A stretch of 8,717 nucleotides of DNA from Bacteroidales bacterium (GCA_021160155.1 JAGHDB010000368.1:1-8717), one strand, 5' to 3'; numbered from the stretch's first letter, positions 1-6,398 are shown. The notes: generated from the sequence alone by a model not told the origin. A program made the numbers and translations.

Positions 1-310
1 ACAACCTCAACCTCCTCAACAACCTCAACCTTCTCAACCTCCTCAACCTCAACCTCAACCTCAACCTCCATCCGTTAACGAAATGCCCCTGGCGAACATT
101 TTCGATGCCATTGGCCTGAACGATCAATTTCTATATGTCAGAGAATTATTTCAAAATGACACATCCTTATTTAAAGAGACCGTTTCCAAATTGAATGAAG
201 CCACTTCGTATGAGCAGGCTATCGCTCTGACGCAGCCATTGAAATGGAACCCTGACGATCCTGTGGTTCAGGTATTTCTAGCGCTTGTCAAAAGAAGATT
301 CCTAACCTGA
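1..310 (+). CDS. 3' end of an uncharacterised Bacteroidota protein: Pro/Gln-rich linker plus small C-terminal domain
   Basis: The reading frame is open from the left edge (first full codon at 2) to a TGA at 308-310, giving 102 visible residues; the real start lies outside the window. Visible residues 1 to about 24 are almost only Pro and Gln, as in a flexible linker. The remaining ~75 residues look like a compact, mainly helical domain with the motifs NDQFLYVRELF, LNEATSYEQA and VQVFLALVKRRF near the C-terminus. From memory, similar C-terminal segments (N-[DR]-[KR]-F-L-F-x-x-E-L-F, ending in a basic RRRF-like stretch) occur in Bacteroidota proteins of unknown function; I cannot name a family or function. 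The ATG at 83 is an internal Met, because the same frame continues upstream through the repeat. The stop overlaps the next start (TGATG), implying an operon with murF-alr. Confidence 0.75.
   Translation, partial: QPQPPQQPQPSQPPQPQPQPQPPSVNEMPLANIFDAIGLNDQFLYVRELFQNDTSLFKETVSKLNEATSYEQAIALTQPLKWNPDDPVVQVFLALVKRRFLT
2..70 (+). repeat. CAACCT-type short tandem repeat encoding a Pro/Gln linker
   Basis: Most of this stretch consists of Gln (CAA) and Pro (CCT) codons, with runs of the hexamer CAACCT, interrupted by extra CCT codons, one extra CAA and one TCT. The same two codons are reused throughout, so the repeat exists at DNA level as well as protein level. The units are multiples of three, so gain or loss of units would change linker length without breaking the frame. 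The repeat continues to the window edge, so its full length is unknown. Confidence 0.85.
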
Positions 311-2766
311 TGAGATATTCGGTTGCCGATATTGCCCGGCTCACCGGAGGAGAGCTCCGGGGGAATTCTTCCCGTGTAATCCGGCATTTGGTAACAGACA
401 CACGTCATATTGACTGGCCGGAGCAATCAATTTTTATTGCGCTGAAAGGAGATCATCAGGACGGGCATCAATTTCTTTTTGAAGCCCATGCGTCCGGTAT
501 CCGTGCATTCCTGGTCAAAGAACTGCCGGCTGATATTGATTTCGACCAGAATGACACCATCATTCTGGTGAATGATCCGCTTACCGCTTTACAACAACTG
601 GCAGCTGCACACCGCAAGTATCATCCCGCAAAAGTGGTTGCCATTACGGGATCAAACGGAAAAACCATTGTCAAGGAGTGGCTGGCACAATGTCTGCAAA
701 ATAACTATAAAACCGTTAAAAGTCCGAAATCTTATAACTCTCAACTCGGCGTTCCCCTGTCGGTGTCATTAATCGAACCGGAGCATGAATGGGCCGTAAT
801 GGAGGCAGGTATATCCCGGCCGGGTGAGATGGATCGTCTGGAGCATATTCTTCATCCGGATATCGGTATCCTCACCTATATGGGCGGAGCACACCAGGAG
901 CACTTTGAAACTACGAGACAGAAAATCCGGGAAAAGCTGATCCTTTTTCGCCACTCTTCTGTCGTCTATGCCTGTGGGGATCAACCCGAAGTACAGGAAG
1001 AGCTTAAAAAATTATCTGAATCCGTAACGGTATTGATATGGGCACACCGTAAAGAGGCAGATCTTGTAATCGAAAAGAAGACAAAACAAGGTAACAGCAC
1101 CTGTTTAACCGGCCATTTTCATGGCAAGCCGGTCACTCTGACCATTCCCTTTACCGATACGGCATCGATCTGGAATTTAACACTGATCTGGCTCTTCTGG
1201 CTTGATCAGGGAATGGATCCTGTGGAGATCAACCATTATGTACATAATCTGGAACCTATTGCCATGCGCCTTGAGCAACGGAACGGCATGCATGGATGTA
1301 CCCTGATTAATGATTCTTATAACTCAGATATTCAATCCCTTAAAATAGCACTCGATCTTCTTTTCCAGCAAACGGCCCAGGAGAAAAAAACCGTCATCCT
1401 GTCTGATATTCTGCAATCCGGCATCCCTGAAGAGCAATTATATCACCAGGTAAGTAAACTGTTGAATCGCCGTCGATTGCACCGGATCATTGGAATCGGA
1501 ACGGGAATATCACGCTATAGCAATCTTTTTCATGCCCCTATCCAAACCTTTCAGCATACTGAAGAGTGCCTTGAACAAATCGGTAAACTTAATTTTCAAC
1601 AGGAAGCTATTCTGCTGAAAGGAGCCAGAAAATTCAGATTCGAGCGCATCAGCCAGGGACTGGAACTCCAAGTGCATCAAACCTTTTTAGAGATTAACAT
1701 GCCGGCATTAAAGCATAATCTCGATTATTTTCGCTCTCTTCTGCATCCGGATACCCGGATCATGGTTATGGTCAAAGCTCTTTCGTATGGTAGCGGCGGG
1801 TACGAACTGGCACGTTTTTTGGCTCATGAAAGAGTGGATTACCTTGGTGTAGCTTTTATTGATGAGGCACTGGCCCTGCGCCGGGCAGGCGTAACCCTGC
1901 CGGTAATGGTAATGAATCCCGACTTTCAGCAATCCCGTAAAATGATTGAAAACCATCTTGAACCCGTAATTTTCAACTTTACCGGCTGGGAGATATTTAC
2001 CAGACAATCAAATCATCTGGGAGTTACACATTATCCGGTCCATATTAAAGTGGATACCGGGATGCATCGTCTCGGATTTACTCCTGAAGAGATCCCGCAA
2101 CTGATTGAAAGAGCCTTGAACCAGCAGGAGATCAGGATCCGGGGGCTATTCACCCATCTCTCTTCTGCTGAAGATCCGGCTGCAGATGCATTTACCAGAG
2201 AACAGATCCGAAGATTTCGCCGGGTAAGTCGCAGGTTGACAGCAGCCCTCAAAGAGCCGTTTATCAACCATGTTTTGAATTCAGCAGGTATCCAACGGCA
2301 TTCAGATGCTCAGATGGATCTGGTACGCCTGGGCATTGGCCTGTACGGATATGGTTATGATCCCGATCACCGGCTTATACCGGTAGCCACCCTGAAAACA
2401 GTTATCACACAAATCCATGATCTTCAAAAAGGCGAACTGGTAGGATATGGCCAAAAGACCCGTCTTGAAAGACCTTCCAGAATTGCCGTACTTCCTCTGG
2501 GTTATGCTGACGGGCTCGATCGCCGACTGGGAAACGGTAATTACCGGATGTTATGGAATGAACAGTTAGTCCCTACAATAGGACATATTTGTATGGATAT
2601 GTGTATGTTAGATGTTACAGGAACTTCAGCTGCAGAAGGAGACCAGATTACGGTTTTCGGGGAAGAATTGACAATTACCCGGTTGGCAGATCAACTTGAA
2701 ACCATTCCGTATGAAATTCTTACAGCGGTACCCTCAAGAGTTAAAAGGATCTATCTCTTCGATTAG
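310..2766 (+). CDS. murF-alr: Bifunctional MurF (UDP-MurNAc-tripeptide--D-Ala-D-Ala ligase) / alanine racemase
   Basis: This 818-residue cytoplasmic protein joins two complete peptidoglycan-precursor enzymes. MurF half (about 1-455): adds D-Ala-D-Ala to the UDP-MurNAc tripeptide using ATP. It shows the P-loop GSNGKT (114-119), EAGISRPGEM (165-174), NDSYN (334-338, the MurF D-x-Y-N region) and LLKGARKF near 435-442. Lys209 is a candidate for the carbamylated Mur-ligase lysine (inference). Alr half (about 456-818): the PLP-dependent fold-type III racemase interconverting L- and D-Ala. It shows the PLP lysine K489 in MVKALSYGSG, VDTGMHRLGF (581-590), FTHLSSAED (614-622), NSAG (657-660), R673 in RLGIGLYG, the catalytic tyrosine Y713 in GYGQ, GYADG (731-735) and GHICMDM (758-764). 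Each half is normal length for a stand-alone enzyme. Such fusions are characteristic of Bacteroidota. The ATG at 310 overlaps the upstream TGA, and no separate promoter is visible. The racemase lysine motif differs from the usual KAdAYGHG, which I believe is typical of the fused family. I cannot tell whether a separate murF exists elsewhere in the genome. Confidence 0.95.
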   Translation: MRYSVADIARLTGGELRGNSSRVIRHLVTDTRHIDWPEQSIFIALKGDHQDGHQFLFEAHASGIRAFLVKELPADIDFDQNDTIILVNDPLTALQQLAAAHRKYHPAKVVAITGSNGKTIVKEWLAQCLQNNYKTVKSPKSYNSQLGVPLSVSLIEPEHEWAVMEAGISRPGEMDRLEHILHPDIGILTYMGGAHQEHFETTRQKIREKLILFRHSSVVYACGDQPEVQEELKKLSESVTVLIWAHRKEADLVIEKKTKQGNSTCLTGHFHGKPVTLTIPFTDTASIWNLTLIWLFWLDQGMDPVEINHYVHNLEPIAMRLEQRNGMHGCTLINDSYNSDIQSLKIALDLLFQQTAQEKKTVILSDILQSGIPEEQLYHQVSKLLNRRRLHRIIGIGTGISRYSNLFHAPIQTFQHTEECLEQIGKLNFQQEAILLKGARKFRFERISQGLELQVHQTFLEINMPALKHNLDYFRSLLHPDTRIMVMVKALSYGSGGYELARFLAHERVDYLGVAFIDEALALRRAGVTLPVMVMNPDFQQSRKMIENHLEPVIFNFTGWEIFTRQSNHLGVTHYPVHIKVDTGMHRLGFTPEEIPQLIERALNQQEIRIRGLFTHLSSAEDPAADAFTREQIRRFRRVSRRLTAALKEPFINHVLNSAGIQRHSDAQMDLVRLGIGLYGYGYDPDHRLIPVATLKTVITQIHDLQKGELVGYGQKTRLERPSRIAVLPLGYADGLDRRLGNGNYRMLWNEQLVPTIGHICMDMCMLDVTGTSAAEGDQITVFGEELTITRLADQLETIPYEILTAVPSRVKRIYLFD

Positions 2767-3464
2767 CCCATGCGGCTCACACGTTCCAATTCATTAGGTT
2801 TCAACACTTTTATTCTTCTCCCTTCAATATCCACCAATCCTTCCTGATAAAAATTTGAAAGAGTACGTATGGCATTTGAAGCGGTCATGTTGGATAAGTT
2901 AGCCAGATCTTCACGTGAAAGATAAGCTCTGATAGTCATACCATCTCTTTCATATCCATAAGTGTTACTCAGAAAAAGAAGCGATTCGGCCAACCTGCCA
3001 CGAATATGTTTTTGGGTCAGATTTACGGTTCTTGCATTTGATAACCCAAGCTCATAAGCCATTGCTTTCAAAATCCGTAAAGCAAACTCCGGCTGACGCC
3101 TTATTAATTCCAGAATATCATCCCGGTGAAACTGACAGACAATCGAATCTTCAAGCGCAATGGCAGTAGCCTGATACATTTCATCTGCAAAAAGCGCACG
3201 ATATCCCAGTATCCCTGAAGGTCTTACCAAACGAATAATCTGCTCCCTCCCCGAAACACCCTCTTTAATAATTTTTACCTTTCCACTACTCAGGCAAATA
3301 ATCCCGTTCGGTTTTTCCCCTTCACGATATATTAACTCTCCTTTAACAAAACTCCTTACAGAATTTCCACGGATCAGTTGCTCTTTATCCGCATCACAAA
3401 GATTATAAAAGACCGATCCGGGTACTTTCAGACAATCATAACATGGAGATTGTAATCCGGCCAT
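2763..3464 (-). CDS. Crp/Fnr-family transcriptional regulator with N-terminal cysteines
   Basis: A 233-residue protein, the usual length for Crp/Fnr regulators. Residues ~25-125 form the cyclic-nucleotide-binding-like beta-barrel (KGELIYREGE, LSSGKVKIIKEG, then ALEDSIVCQFHRDDI). A dimerisation helix follows at ~125-150 and a winged helix-turn-helix at ~155-222, with LSREDLANLSNMTASNAIRT as the DNA-contacting part and GRRIKVL as the wing. The cAMP-contacting Gly-Glu and Arg-Ser/Thr pairs of E. coli CRP are not evident; the matching region reads GILGYRALFADEMYQATA (84-101). C8 and C11 form a CxxC pair, with C23, C57 and C110 also present. This recalls the cysteine-rich N-terminus of FNR, but a four-cysteine FNR cluster is not clearly matched, so oxygen or redox sensing is only inference. 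The start ATG lies just downstream of a good Bacteroidota promoter. The gene converges on murF-alr with overlapping stops and diverges from the secreted-protein gene, which could be a target. Confidence 0.92.
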   Translation of the reverse strand: MAGLQSPCYDCLKVPGSVFYNLCDADKEQLIRGNSVRSFVKGELIYREGEKPNGIICLSSGKVKIIKEGVSGREQIIRLVRPSGILGYRALFADEMYQATAIALEDSIVCQFHRDDILELIRRQPEFALRILKAMAYELGLSNARTVNLTQKHIRGRLAESLLFLSNTYGYERDGMTIRAYLSREDLANLSNMTASNAIRTLSNFYQEGLVDIEGRRIKVLKPNELERVSRMG

Positions 3465-3484
3465 TATTAATCGTTTTTCAGCAA

Positions 3485-3517
3485 CAAAGTTAAAGGGGGA
3501 GAAATAGGGGTCTCAAA
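3485..3517 (-). promoter_or_regulatory. Candidate Bacteroidota sigma-ABfr promoter for the Crp/Fnr gene
   Basis: On the minus strand a -7 element TAACTTTG (3492 down to 3485) matches TAnnTTTG exactly. A TTTG (3517 down to 3514) lies upstream with a 21-base spacer, close to the known Bacteroidota -33/-7 arrangement. Transcription would begin near 3475-3480, giving a 5' leader of only about 10-15 bases before the ATG at 3464. No Shine-Dalgarno sequence is visible, which is common in this phylum. Confidence 0.6.
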
Positions 3518-3608
3518 GATTTTAGTTAAAAAATGTTAAGCCAAATAACTCATGTATCAATTAACCAGAATATTTTGTCAGAAGAACCCACCCTGTTGAT
3601 CATTATTC

Positions 3609-3639
3609 TTTTTATTCTTTTCCATTTCACCTATATTTG
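3609..3639 (+). promoter_or_regulatory. Candidate Bacteroidota promoter for the secreted T9SS-cargo gene
   Basis: TATATTTG at 3632-3639 matches the -7 consensus TAnnTTTG exactly. The -33 element is weaker: a T-run (TTTT at 3609-3612) sits 19 bases upstream instead of a perfect TTTG. Transcription would start around 3643-3648, leaving a leader of about 25 bases before the ATG at 3670. This placement also argues against translation from the TTG at 3637, which is part of the -7 box. Confidence 0.5.
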
Positions 3640-3652
3640 TTAATCGTTAATC
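3639..3652 (+). repeat. Tandem heptamer GTTAATC x2 at the predicted transcription start
   Basis: Two exact copies of GTTAATC lie directly next to each other, immediately after the -7 box of the secreted-protein gene. They contain TTAATCGTTAA, an imperfect palindrome. The nine bases TTAATCGTT recur at 3467-3475, just ahead of the divergent Crp/Fnr gene. They could be an operator or a chance AT-rich duplication; the sequence does not decide this. Confidence 0.4.
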
Positions 3653-3669
3653 AAATAAATGCCATACGT

Positions 3670-5898
3670 ATGAAAAGATTTACACTTTTACTTATTGTAA
3701 CCGGCATGTTTACCTGGTCGTTCGGCCAGGTATTGCAAACCGGTAAAGATGCATTAATGCATCAACCACCCCAAAAAGAATCGATTCAGATGAATCATCA
3801 GAAAGGTGGTGGGGACGTCATCTGGTCAACCACTTTCGGCTGGAAAGATGAAGCAGAAGACAGGGGTTGGAAACTACCTGATGGATGGGCGATTGGTGAA
3901 GATGAAGATATGGGTTTTGTCTGGGTCTGGAGAGACGACACCATCCATGGGAATTATACCAATGTAGCACCCAGAACCTGGTTCGATACTCCTGAGGATG
4001 GTTTTATTGTTGTACCTATCGATGAGTACAACAGTGCAGACGGACAAACTCAAAGCAACCATTCAGGCACCTGGATCCAGACTCCTCCGATTGACTGCTC
4101 AGCCGTCAGTTCGGTAGTAGTCAACTTTTACCAGTATTTCCGCCTTTGTTGTTCTGATTACAACCTCGAGATGCTGGTCACCAATGACGGTGGAGTCCAC
4201 TGGGCTACCTATGATGTACGGTTCGACGTAGCCGGTAATACATTCACCCCGGTAAGATTCAGGGATGTAAAAATCAATATCAGTGACGTTGCTGCCGGAT
4301 CTCCTTCTGTTCAGATCCGTTTTTACATGCACGGTCCGAGTCACTATTTCTGGATGATCGACGACCTGGTACTGACTGAAGCATACGATTACGACCTGGT
4401 ACTTGAAGATTACTGGGCCTATTTTGATGGAGGATATGATGACCCCGAGGGCCTCGGCCACATCAACTACTGGCCGCTTTCCCAGATGGGTATGGCCGGT
4501 GAAACGGCAGGAACAGTAGGAGGTTACACCTTCCGATCAGCTCACCTGAACCAGGGCAACCAGGATGCTGAAAACGCCAGACTGAATGTTCAGATACTCA
4601 AGAACGGAACAGAAATTGACAATAAAGTATCCGATGGAATGACCATCTGGTCATTAGACCGCGACACTCAGAATATTCTGGATCCTTTCCTCGCCGATGA
4701 CTACGGGGATTACCAGTTCAATCTTGAAGCGGTTATGGATAACGAAGATGAGGTCCCTGATAACAATGATGTGTCACTCCGTTTCACCGTAACCGACAGC
4801 CTGTTCCATCGTGCCGACTTCTCGGCTGAATCCTCAGCGAATACCGGAGGTTGGGTCGGTGGTAACAATGCCGGTGACATGGTCGGTGTAGACTACGAAA
4901 TTTTCGCCCCGTGTGAAATTAATTCCATAACCGCCTATCTCACCGGATATTCAGCTGCAGCAAATGCACAATACCAGTTCGTCTTGATGAAAGATATTGA
5001 GGGAGAATATACAGAATGGCTGGCATCCGACGTAATGGATATGGATTCAACAACCAACAACACATGGGTTACCCTTCCGCTGGATAAAGACGGGGAGACT
5101 GAATTTCTTGAAGCAGGTGATTATGCAGCCTGCGTCAGGATGTGGGGAGACGATCCGAACGATGAAGAAAATGGCCGGTGCGGACTTTCTGTAGGTTGGG
5201 ATATGGATACCAAACCCAGCCATACCCTGATGTATCTGTCTGTTGGAGGTAATTGGTACAGTACCGGAAAATTGAACATGATAGGTATAAACATCAATGA
5301 TCACAACGGACCTGCTGTGGCTCCGGTTACATTTAACGTGGATATGACTAACCATATTGCCAGCGGTGAGTTTAATCCTGATGCTGATTTCGTGGATGTA
5401 GCCGGAACATTTAATGACTGGTCCGGTTCAGAGCATCTTACCGATGCAGATGGCGATGGTATTTACACCATTACCATTGCAGATTTACCGGTGGGTCAGG
5501 TTATTGAATATAAATACCGAATCAACGCCAACTGGGATACCTCTGAATTCCCGTTTGGCGGCCCAAACCGTACTTATACCGTTCGCTACTGGAACGTACT
5601 GAATAATGTGTATAATAACGGTGAAACCGCCGGTGTTGACAATAATCAAATCATCAACCGTTTCTCAGTCTATCCGAACCCGAATAACGGTGTTTTCACG
5701 GTTGATATCACCAATGCTCTACCTTCAGACATCCAGATCAGCCTTATGGATATCCAGGGACAGGTGGTTTACCAAAACAAAGTCAACCACGTAATGACCC
5801 ACCAGGAAGTCATTAACACTGAACTTTCCAAAGGAGTTTATTTCCTCTCCGTTAATAACGGTAAAGAGGTTAAGGTTCGCAAAGTAATTGTTCGGTAG
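3670..5898 (+). CDS. Secreted multidomain beta-sandwich protein with T9SS type A sorting domain
   Basis: A 742-residue predicted exported protein of unknown ligand. The start is the ATG at 3670: it directly precedes a Sec signal peptide (MKRFTLLLIVTGMFTWSFGQ, cut near residues 19-20), and the in-frame TTG at 3637 falls within the promoter. Domains by eye: ~50-235 is a MAM/jelly-roll-like domain (VVVNFYQYFRLCCSDYNLEM through YFWMIDDLVL), with adjacent cysteines C160-C161. Residues ~238-376 are CARDB/Ig-like, with the ending DNEDEVPDNNDVSLRF. Residues ~378-545 form another beta-sandwich of no family I can name. Residues ~551-640 resemble an E-set carbohydrate-binding module of the CBM20/CBM48 type (VDVAGTFNDWS at 575-585, then DADGDGIYT). 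Residues ~665-742 are the C-terminal sorting domain (FSVYPNPNNGVF, GVYFLSVNNG, KVRKVIVR). Family knowledge predicts outer-membrane translocation by T9SS, removal of this tail, and lipopolysaccharide anchoring or release. No catalytic motif is seen. A strong terminator follows. Confidence 0.88.
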   Translation: MKRFTLLLIVTGMFTWSFGQVLQTGKDALMHQPPQKESIQMNHQKGGGDVIWSTTFGWKDEAEDRGWKLPDGWAIGEDEDMGFVWVWRDDTIHGNYTNVAPRTWFDTPEDGFIVVPIDEYNSADGQTQSNHSGTWIQTPPIDCSAVSSVVVNFYQYFRLCCSDYNLEMLVTNDGGVHWATYDVRFDVAGNTFTPVRFRDVKINISDVAAGSPSVQIRFYMHGPSHYFWMIDDLVLTEAYDYDLVLEDYWAYFDGGYDDPEGLGHINYWPLSQMGMAGETAGTVGGYTFRSAHLNQGNQDAENARLNVQILKNGTEIDNKVSDGMTIWSLDRDTQNILDPFLADDYGDYQFNLEAVMDNEDEVPDNNDVSLRFTVTDSLFHRADFSAESSANTGGWVGGNNAGDMVGVDYEIFAPCEINSITAYLTGYSAAANAQYQFVLMKDIEGEYTEWLASDVMDMDSTTNNTWVTLPLDKDGETEFLEAGDYAACVRMWGDDPNDEENGRCGLSVGWDMDTKPSHTLMYLSVGGNWYSTGKLNMIGININDHNGPAVAPVTFNVDMTNHIASGEFNPDADFVDVAGTFNDWSGSEHLTDADGDGIYTITIADLPVGQVIEYKYRINANWDTSEFPFGGPNRTYTVRYWNVLNNVYNNGETAGVDNNQIINRFSVYPNPNNGVFTVDITNALPSDIQISLMDIQGQVVYQNKVNHVMTHQEVINTELSKGVYFLSVNNGKEVKVRKVIVR

Positions 5899-5930
5899 GT
5901 TTACAGAACAATAGCGTATTTAATAAAAAG

Positions 5931-5965
5931 GCCGGAGCCCATCGTTGGGTTCCGGCTTTCTTTTT
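5931..5965 (+). terminator. Rho-independent terminator of the plus-strand secreted-protein gene
   Basis: An 11-bp stem (5931-5941 with 5946-5956, one G-T pair) closes a four-base TCGT loop and is followed by TTTCTTTTT (5957-5965). It begins 32 bases after the TAG. The run of As before the stem could allow weak use in the other direction. Confidence 0.88.
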
Positions 5966-5981
5966 CGCACTAATGAATGTG

Positions 5982-6035
5982 GCATTTACGTTGTTTGCGA
6001 GAGAAGCACTGACGTAGCATTAACGTTGTTTGGGG
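5982..6035 (+). repeat. Imperfect direct repeat, GCATT[T/A]ACGTTGTTTG, two copies 35 bases apart
   Basis: The copies start at 5982 and 6017. They share 15 of 16 bases over the core and differ only at one T/A position. They sit between the plus-strand terminator and the first GC-rich palindrome. Their role is unknown. Confidence 0.75.
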
Positions 6036-6071
6036 GAGGTCCCGGCTTTCGTCGGGATGACACTTCCCTGA
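6036..6071 (+). repeat. Palindromic intergenic repeat, copy A
   Basis: The core is a hairpin: TCCCGGC (6040-6046), a TTTC loop, then GTCGGGA (6051-6057), with one G-T pair. Together with its flanks, this 36-base unit matches the reverse complement of 6165-6200 at about 30 of 36 positions. The similarity extends beyond the palindrome, so copies A and B look like two members of one repeat family in opposite orientation. Confidence 0.75.
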
Positions 6072-6087
6072 TTCATCTTCAGTAATA

Positions 6088-6141
6088 GTGCTTAGTCAAG
6101 GCGTTGCCACAATACACGAAAATGCTTCATCAAGGCGATGC
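6088..6141 (+). repeat. Imperfect direct repeat, TGCTTnnTCAAGGCGnTGC, two copies 34 bases apart
   Basis: The copies occupy 6088-6107 and 6122-6141 and agree at 16 of 20 bases, including TCAAGGCG. The spacing nearly equals the 35-base offset of the 5982/6017 pair. The repeats lie between inverted palindrome copies A and B. Their function is unknown. Confidence 0.6.
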
Positions 6142-6164
6142 AGCGCTACCCCATAATGCCTCGT

Positions 6165-6200
6165 TCGGAGAAGGGTCGTCCCGACGAAAGTCGGGACCCC
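6165..6200 (-). repeat. Palindromic intergenic repeat, copy B (inverted relative to copy A)
   Basis: The core is a perfect 8-bp hairpin: GTCCCGAC (6178-6185), a GAAA loop, then GTCGGGAC (6190-6197). Read on the minus strand, the 36-base unit aligns with copy A without gaps. Two base changes in the stem relative to copy A keep or improve pairing, which hints at selection for the hairpin. Confidence 0.78.
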
Positions 6201-6280
6201 CTTAGCCCTGAACGCCGCTGAATCAAGGTTTTACCTCAGCACGACACACCGCTGCGAAGCATTCACGATTCTTGTAGAGC

Positions 6281-6298
6281 TCCCGGCTTTCGCCGGGA
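6281..6298. repeat. Palindromic intergenic repeat, copy C
   Basis: A perfect 7-bp hairpin: TCCCGGC (6281-6287), a TTTC loop, then GCCGGGA (6292-6298). The core differs from copy A by one base, which turns that copy's G-T pair into G-C. The flank GGACCTCC (6296-6303) corresponds, reversed, to the GAGGTCC flank of copy A, so this copy is probably in the minus orientation. No T-tract follows on either side, so it is not an ordinary terminator. Confidence 0.7.
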
Positions 6299-6342
6299 CC
6301 TCCTTCAACTCGCACCGTCACTGAATCAGAGCACATTATTAT

Positions 6343-6377
6343 AAAAAAGAGAAAGGCCCCTTACGGAGCCTTTCTCT
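6343..6377 (-). terminator. Rho-independent terminator of the minus-strand secreted-protein gene
   Basis: A 13-position stem (6348-6360 with 6365-6377, one C-A mismatch) encloses a TTAC loop. Read on the minus strand it is followed by a run of six Ts (complement of 6343-6348). It lies about 22 bases beyond the TAA at 6399-6401. Confidence 0.88.
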
Positions 6378-6398
6378 AATATCTCGTGTGGCAGGTTG

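Larger units (their letters stand above)
5899..6398. other. Repeat-rich non-coding spacer between two convergent T9SS-cargo genes
   Basis: No credible gene is seen in these 500 bases: the frames are broken by stops and no protein family is recognisable. Each end carries a terminator serving the gene on that side. Between them, 5970-6340 holds three copies of a GC-rich mini-palindrome (around 6048, 6187 and 6290), a direct repeat pair at 5982/6017 and another at 6088/6122. Variants of CTGAATCA also recur (about 6218 and 6321). The texture is that of an intergenic repeat cluster (REP/BIME-like) rather than a decayed gene. No tRNA or other RNA gene is apparent. Confidence 0.7.

Noticed and set aside
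83..310. A complete 75-residue protein starting at ATG 83
   Set aside because: The same frame is open to position 2 through a coding Pro/Gln linker, so this ATG is most likely an internal methionine of a larger protein.
1708..2007. Minus-strand open frame of 99 residues inside the racemase half of murF-alr
   Set aside because: It lies opposite conserved alanine racemase motifs, including the PLP lysine region, and shows no independent protein features.
3555..3600. FNR-type operator (TTGAT-N4-ATCAA) in the divergent promoter region
   Set aside because: Single ATCAA and TTGAT half-sites exist, but they are far apart and in the wrong order, and TTGAT at 3596 is not followed by ATCAA at the right spacing.
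3637..3669. Upstream TTG start for the secreted-protein gene
   Set aside because: The TTG is the end of the TATATTTG promoter element, and starting at ATG 3670 places a textbook signal peptide exactly at the N-terminus.
6281..6298. Third intrinsic terminator
   Set aside because: The hairpin is stable but has no T-run on either side, unlike the two real terminators at the spacer ends.
6036..6303. CRISPR array
   Set aside because: The three palindromes have irregular spacing, opposite orientations and imperfect repeats, and no cas genes are nearby.
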